From positions 1 to 5,889 of the forward strand of contig JAVEDQ010000215.1 in the NCBI GenBank assembly GCA_030840885.1: a DNA stretch of 5,889 nucleotides, in the 5' to 3' direction. The notes under the pieces were generated by a model, which made no database searches, was not told where the DNA came from, and was given only the letters and a program-made list of their open reading frames with translations. The translations under genes and the position numbers were made by a program. The DNA is from Frankiaceae bacterium. Its GTDB lineage: Bacteria > Actinomycetota > Actinomycetes > Frankiales > Frankiaceae. Positions 5,576 through 5,889 of this stretch are shown piece by piece. The first letter of the stretch is position 1. The number at the start of each line of letters is the position of its first letter.

Positions 5576-5599
5576 TGGCGGTGGAGGTGGGATTTGAAC
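5576..5599 (-). repeat. tRNA-Ser 3' end, the proximal copy of the 24-bp direct repeat
   Basis: This is identical to 2153-2176 and covers CCA, the discriminator, the 3' acceptor strand and part of the T-arm. Integration into a tRNA 3' end normally leaves an intact tRNA on one side and a detached copy on the other, and this is the intact side. Confidence 0.8.
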
Positions 5600-5665
5600 C
5601 CACGGACGGCTTGCACCGTCACACGCTTTCGAGGCGTGCGCGCTCGGCCACTACGCGACTCCACC
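5576..5665 (-). tRNA. tRNA-Ser (anticodon CGA), CCA encoded
   Basis: The 90-nt minus-strand gene folds as a class II tRNA. The acceptor is GGTGGAG with CTCCACC. The anticodon stem is CACGC/GCGTG around the loop CTCGAAA, with U33 and anticodon CGA at 5631-5629. The long variable arm has stem GACGG/CCGTC, and the T-arm is GTGGG-TTCAAAT-CCCAC. The discriminator G and a genome-encoded CCA follow. The long variable arm and the CGA anticodon identify a serine tRNA reading UCG codons. It starts 10 nt after the tadA stop in the same direction, so the two are probably co-transcribed and separated by processing. Its 3' end is duplicated at 2153-2176. Confidence 0.97.
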
Positions 5666-5675
5666 GCGGGAGAGC

Positions 5676-5889
5676 CTACCGGATGGCGGGTGGCGCCTCG
5701 CCGGGCATTCGGTGGGTCGCGAAGAAGGCCCGCAAAGCGGCAGCGCACTCGTCCTCGATCACGCCCCCGACAACCTCGGGCCGGTGATTGAGCCGACGGT
5801 CACGCAGCACGTCCCACAGTGATCCCGCCGCGCCGGCCTTCGGATCGAGCGCCCCGTAGACGACCCGATCAACCCGGCTCAGCACGGCG
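5676..5889 (-). CDS. tadA: tRNA adenosine deaminase TadA, C-terminal part
   Basis: The last 70 codons of tadA end at TAG 5678-5676, and the 5' part lies beyond the right edge. AVLSRVDRVVYGALDPKAGA, AGSLWDVL, RRLNHRPEV and DECAAALRAFF match the conserved C-terminal half of bacterial TadA (E. coli has SRIGRVVFGA, KTGAAGSLMDVL, MNHRVEI and DECAALLSDFF). TadA deaminates adenosine 34 to inosine in the anticodon of tRNA-Arg(ACG) in the cytoplasm. The catalytic HAE and PCxxC zinc motifs are outside the window. The GTG at 5885 is internal, because the family continues upstream of it. The tRNA-Ser gene follows closely in the same direction. Confidence 0.95.
   Translation of the reverse strand, partial: AVLSRVDRVVYGALDPKAGAAGSLWDVLRDRRLNHRPEVVGGVIEDECAAALRAFFATHRMPGEAPPAIR

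Larger units (their letters stand above)
2153..5599. mobile_element. Possible residual integrated element bounded by tRNA-Ser 3'-end repeats
   Basis: The interval lies between two perfect 24-bp direct repeats, one of which is the 3' end of the intact tRNA-Ser. It contains a broken helix-turn-helix gene, a propeller protein gene, a broken flavoprotein gene and the convergent membrane/STAS pair. Two pseudogenes in about 3.4 kb fits a decaying accessory region. Against a complete element, no integrase, excisionase, replication or transfer gene can be recognised, and the slot next to the tRNA, where an integrase is often found, holds the STAS gene instead. It could be a deletion derivative, a passively mobilised segment, or ordinary DNA that merely contains a tRNA-end fragment. 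Confidence 0.35.

Noticed and set aside
1..5889. CRISPR array, integrase, transposase, toxin-antitoxin pair or restriction system
   Set aside because: I looked for evenly spaced long repeats, recombinase motifs and terminal inverted repeats on both strands and found none beyond the tRNA-end duplication.

Overview
This is high-GC DNA with abundant GTG starts, GC-rich third codon positions and no low-GC tracts. The BldD-type helix-turn-helix remnant, the tadA/tRNA-Ser pair and the secreted-protein styles all point to an actinomycete. A Pseudonocardiales-like host is plausible, but the sequence alone cannot fix the genus.

Layout from left to right. (1) On the minus strand, 1-1642 is the first 547 codons of a large secreted Asp-box (sialidase-like) protein that runs off the left edge. 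(2) 1643-2152 is gene-free, with two small hairpins. (3) At 2153-2176 lies a perfect 24-bp copy of the 3' end of a tRNA-Ser gene. (4) 2177-2777 carries a three-copy GTGACC array with a 12-bp period and, on the minus strand, a broken BldD/XRE-type helix-turn-helix gene. (5) 2778-3746 (plus) is an intact secreted six-bladed propeller protein of the SMP-30/gluconolactonase type, followed by a 46-nt hairpin. (6) 3823-4180 (plus) is the decayed 5' end of an FAD-dependent amine/sarcosine-oxidase-like gene, with at least two frame changes and an internal deletion. (7) 4397-5032 (plus) is a membrane-anchored, largely helical protein. It converges on and overlaps by 24 nt (8) a minus-strand STAS-like protein at 5009-5455. 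(9) 5576-5665 (minus) is an intact tRNA-Ser(CGA) with encoded CCA. (10) 5676 to the right edge is the C-terminal part of tadA (minus).

The main structural point is that 2153-2176 and 5576-5599 are identical, in the same orientation, and consist exactly of the tRNA-Ser 3' end. That is the expected footprint of site-specific integration into a tRNA gene. The roughly 3.4 kb between them could therefore be the residue of an integrated element. It holds two pseudogenes and three apparently intact genes but no recognisable integrase, excisionase, replication or transfer gene. The element reading is an inference; the repeat is directly visible.

No complete defence or biosynthetic system is visible. 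The least explained intact genes are the overlapping convergent pair at 4397-5455. The STAS-like protein has Pro-Ala where classical anti-anti-sigma factors carry the phosphorylated Ser.
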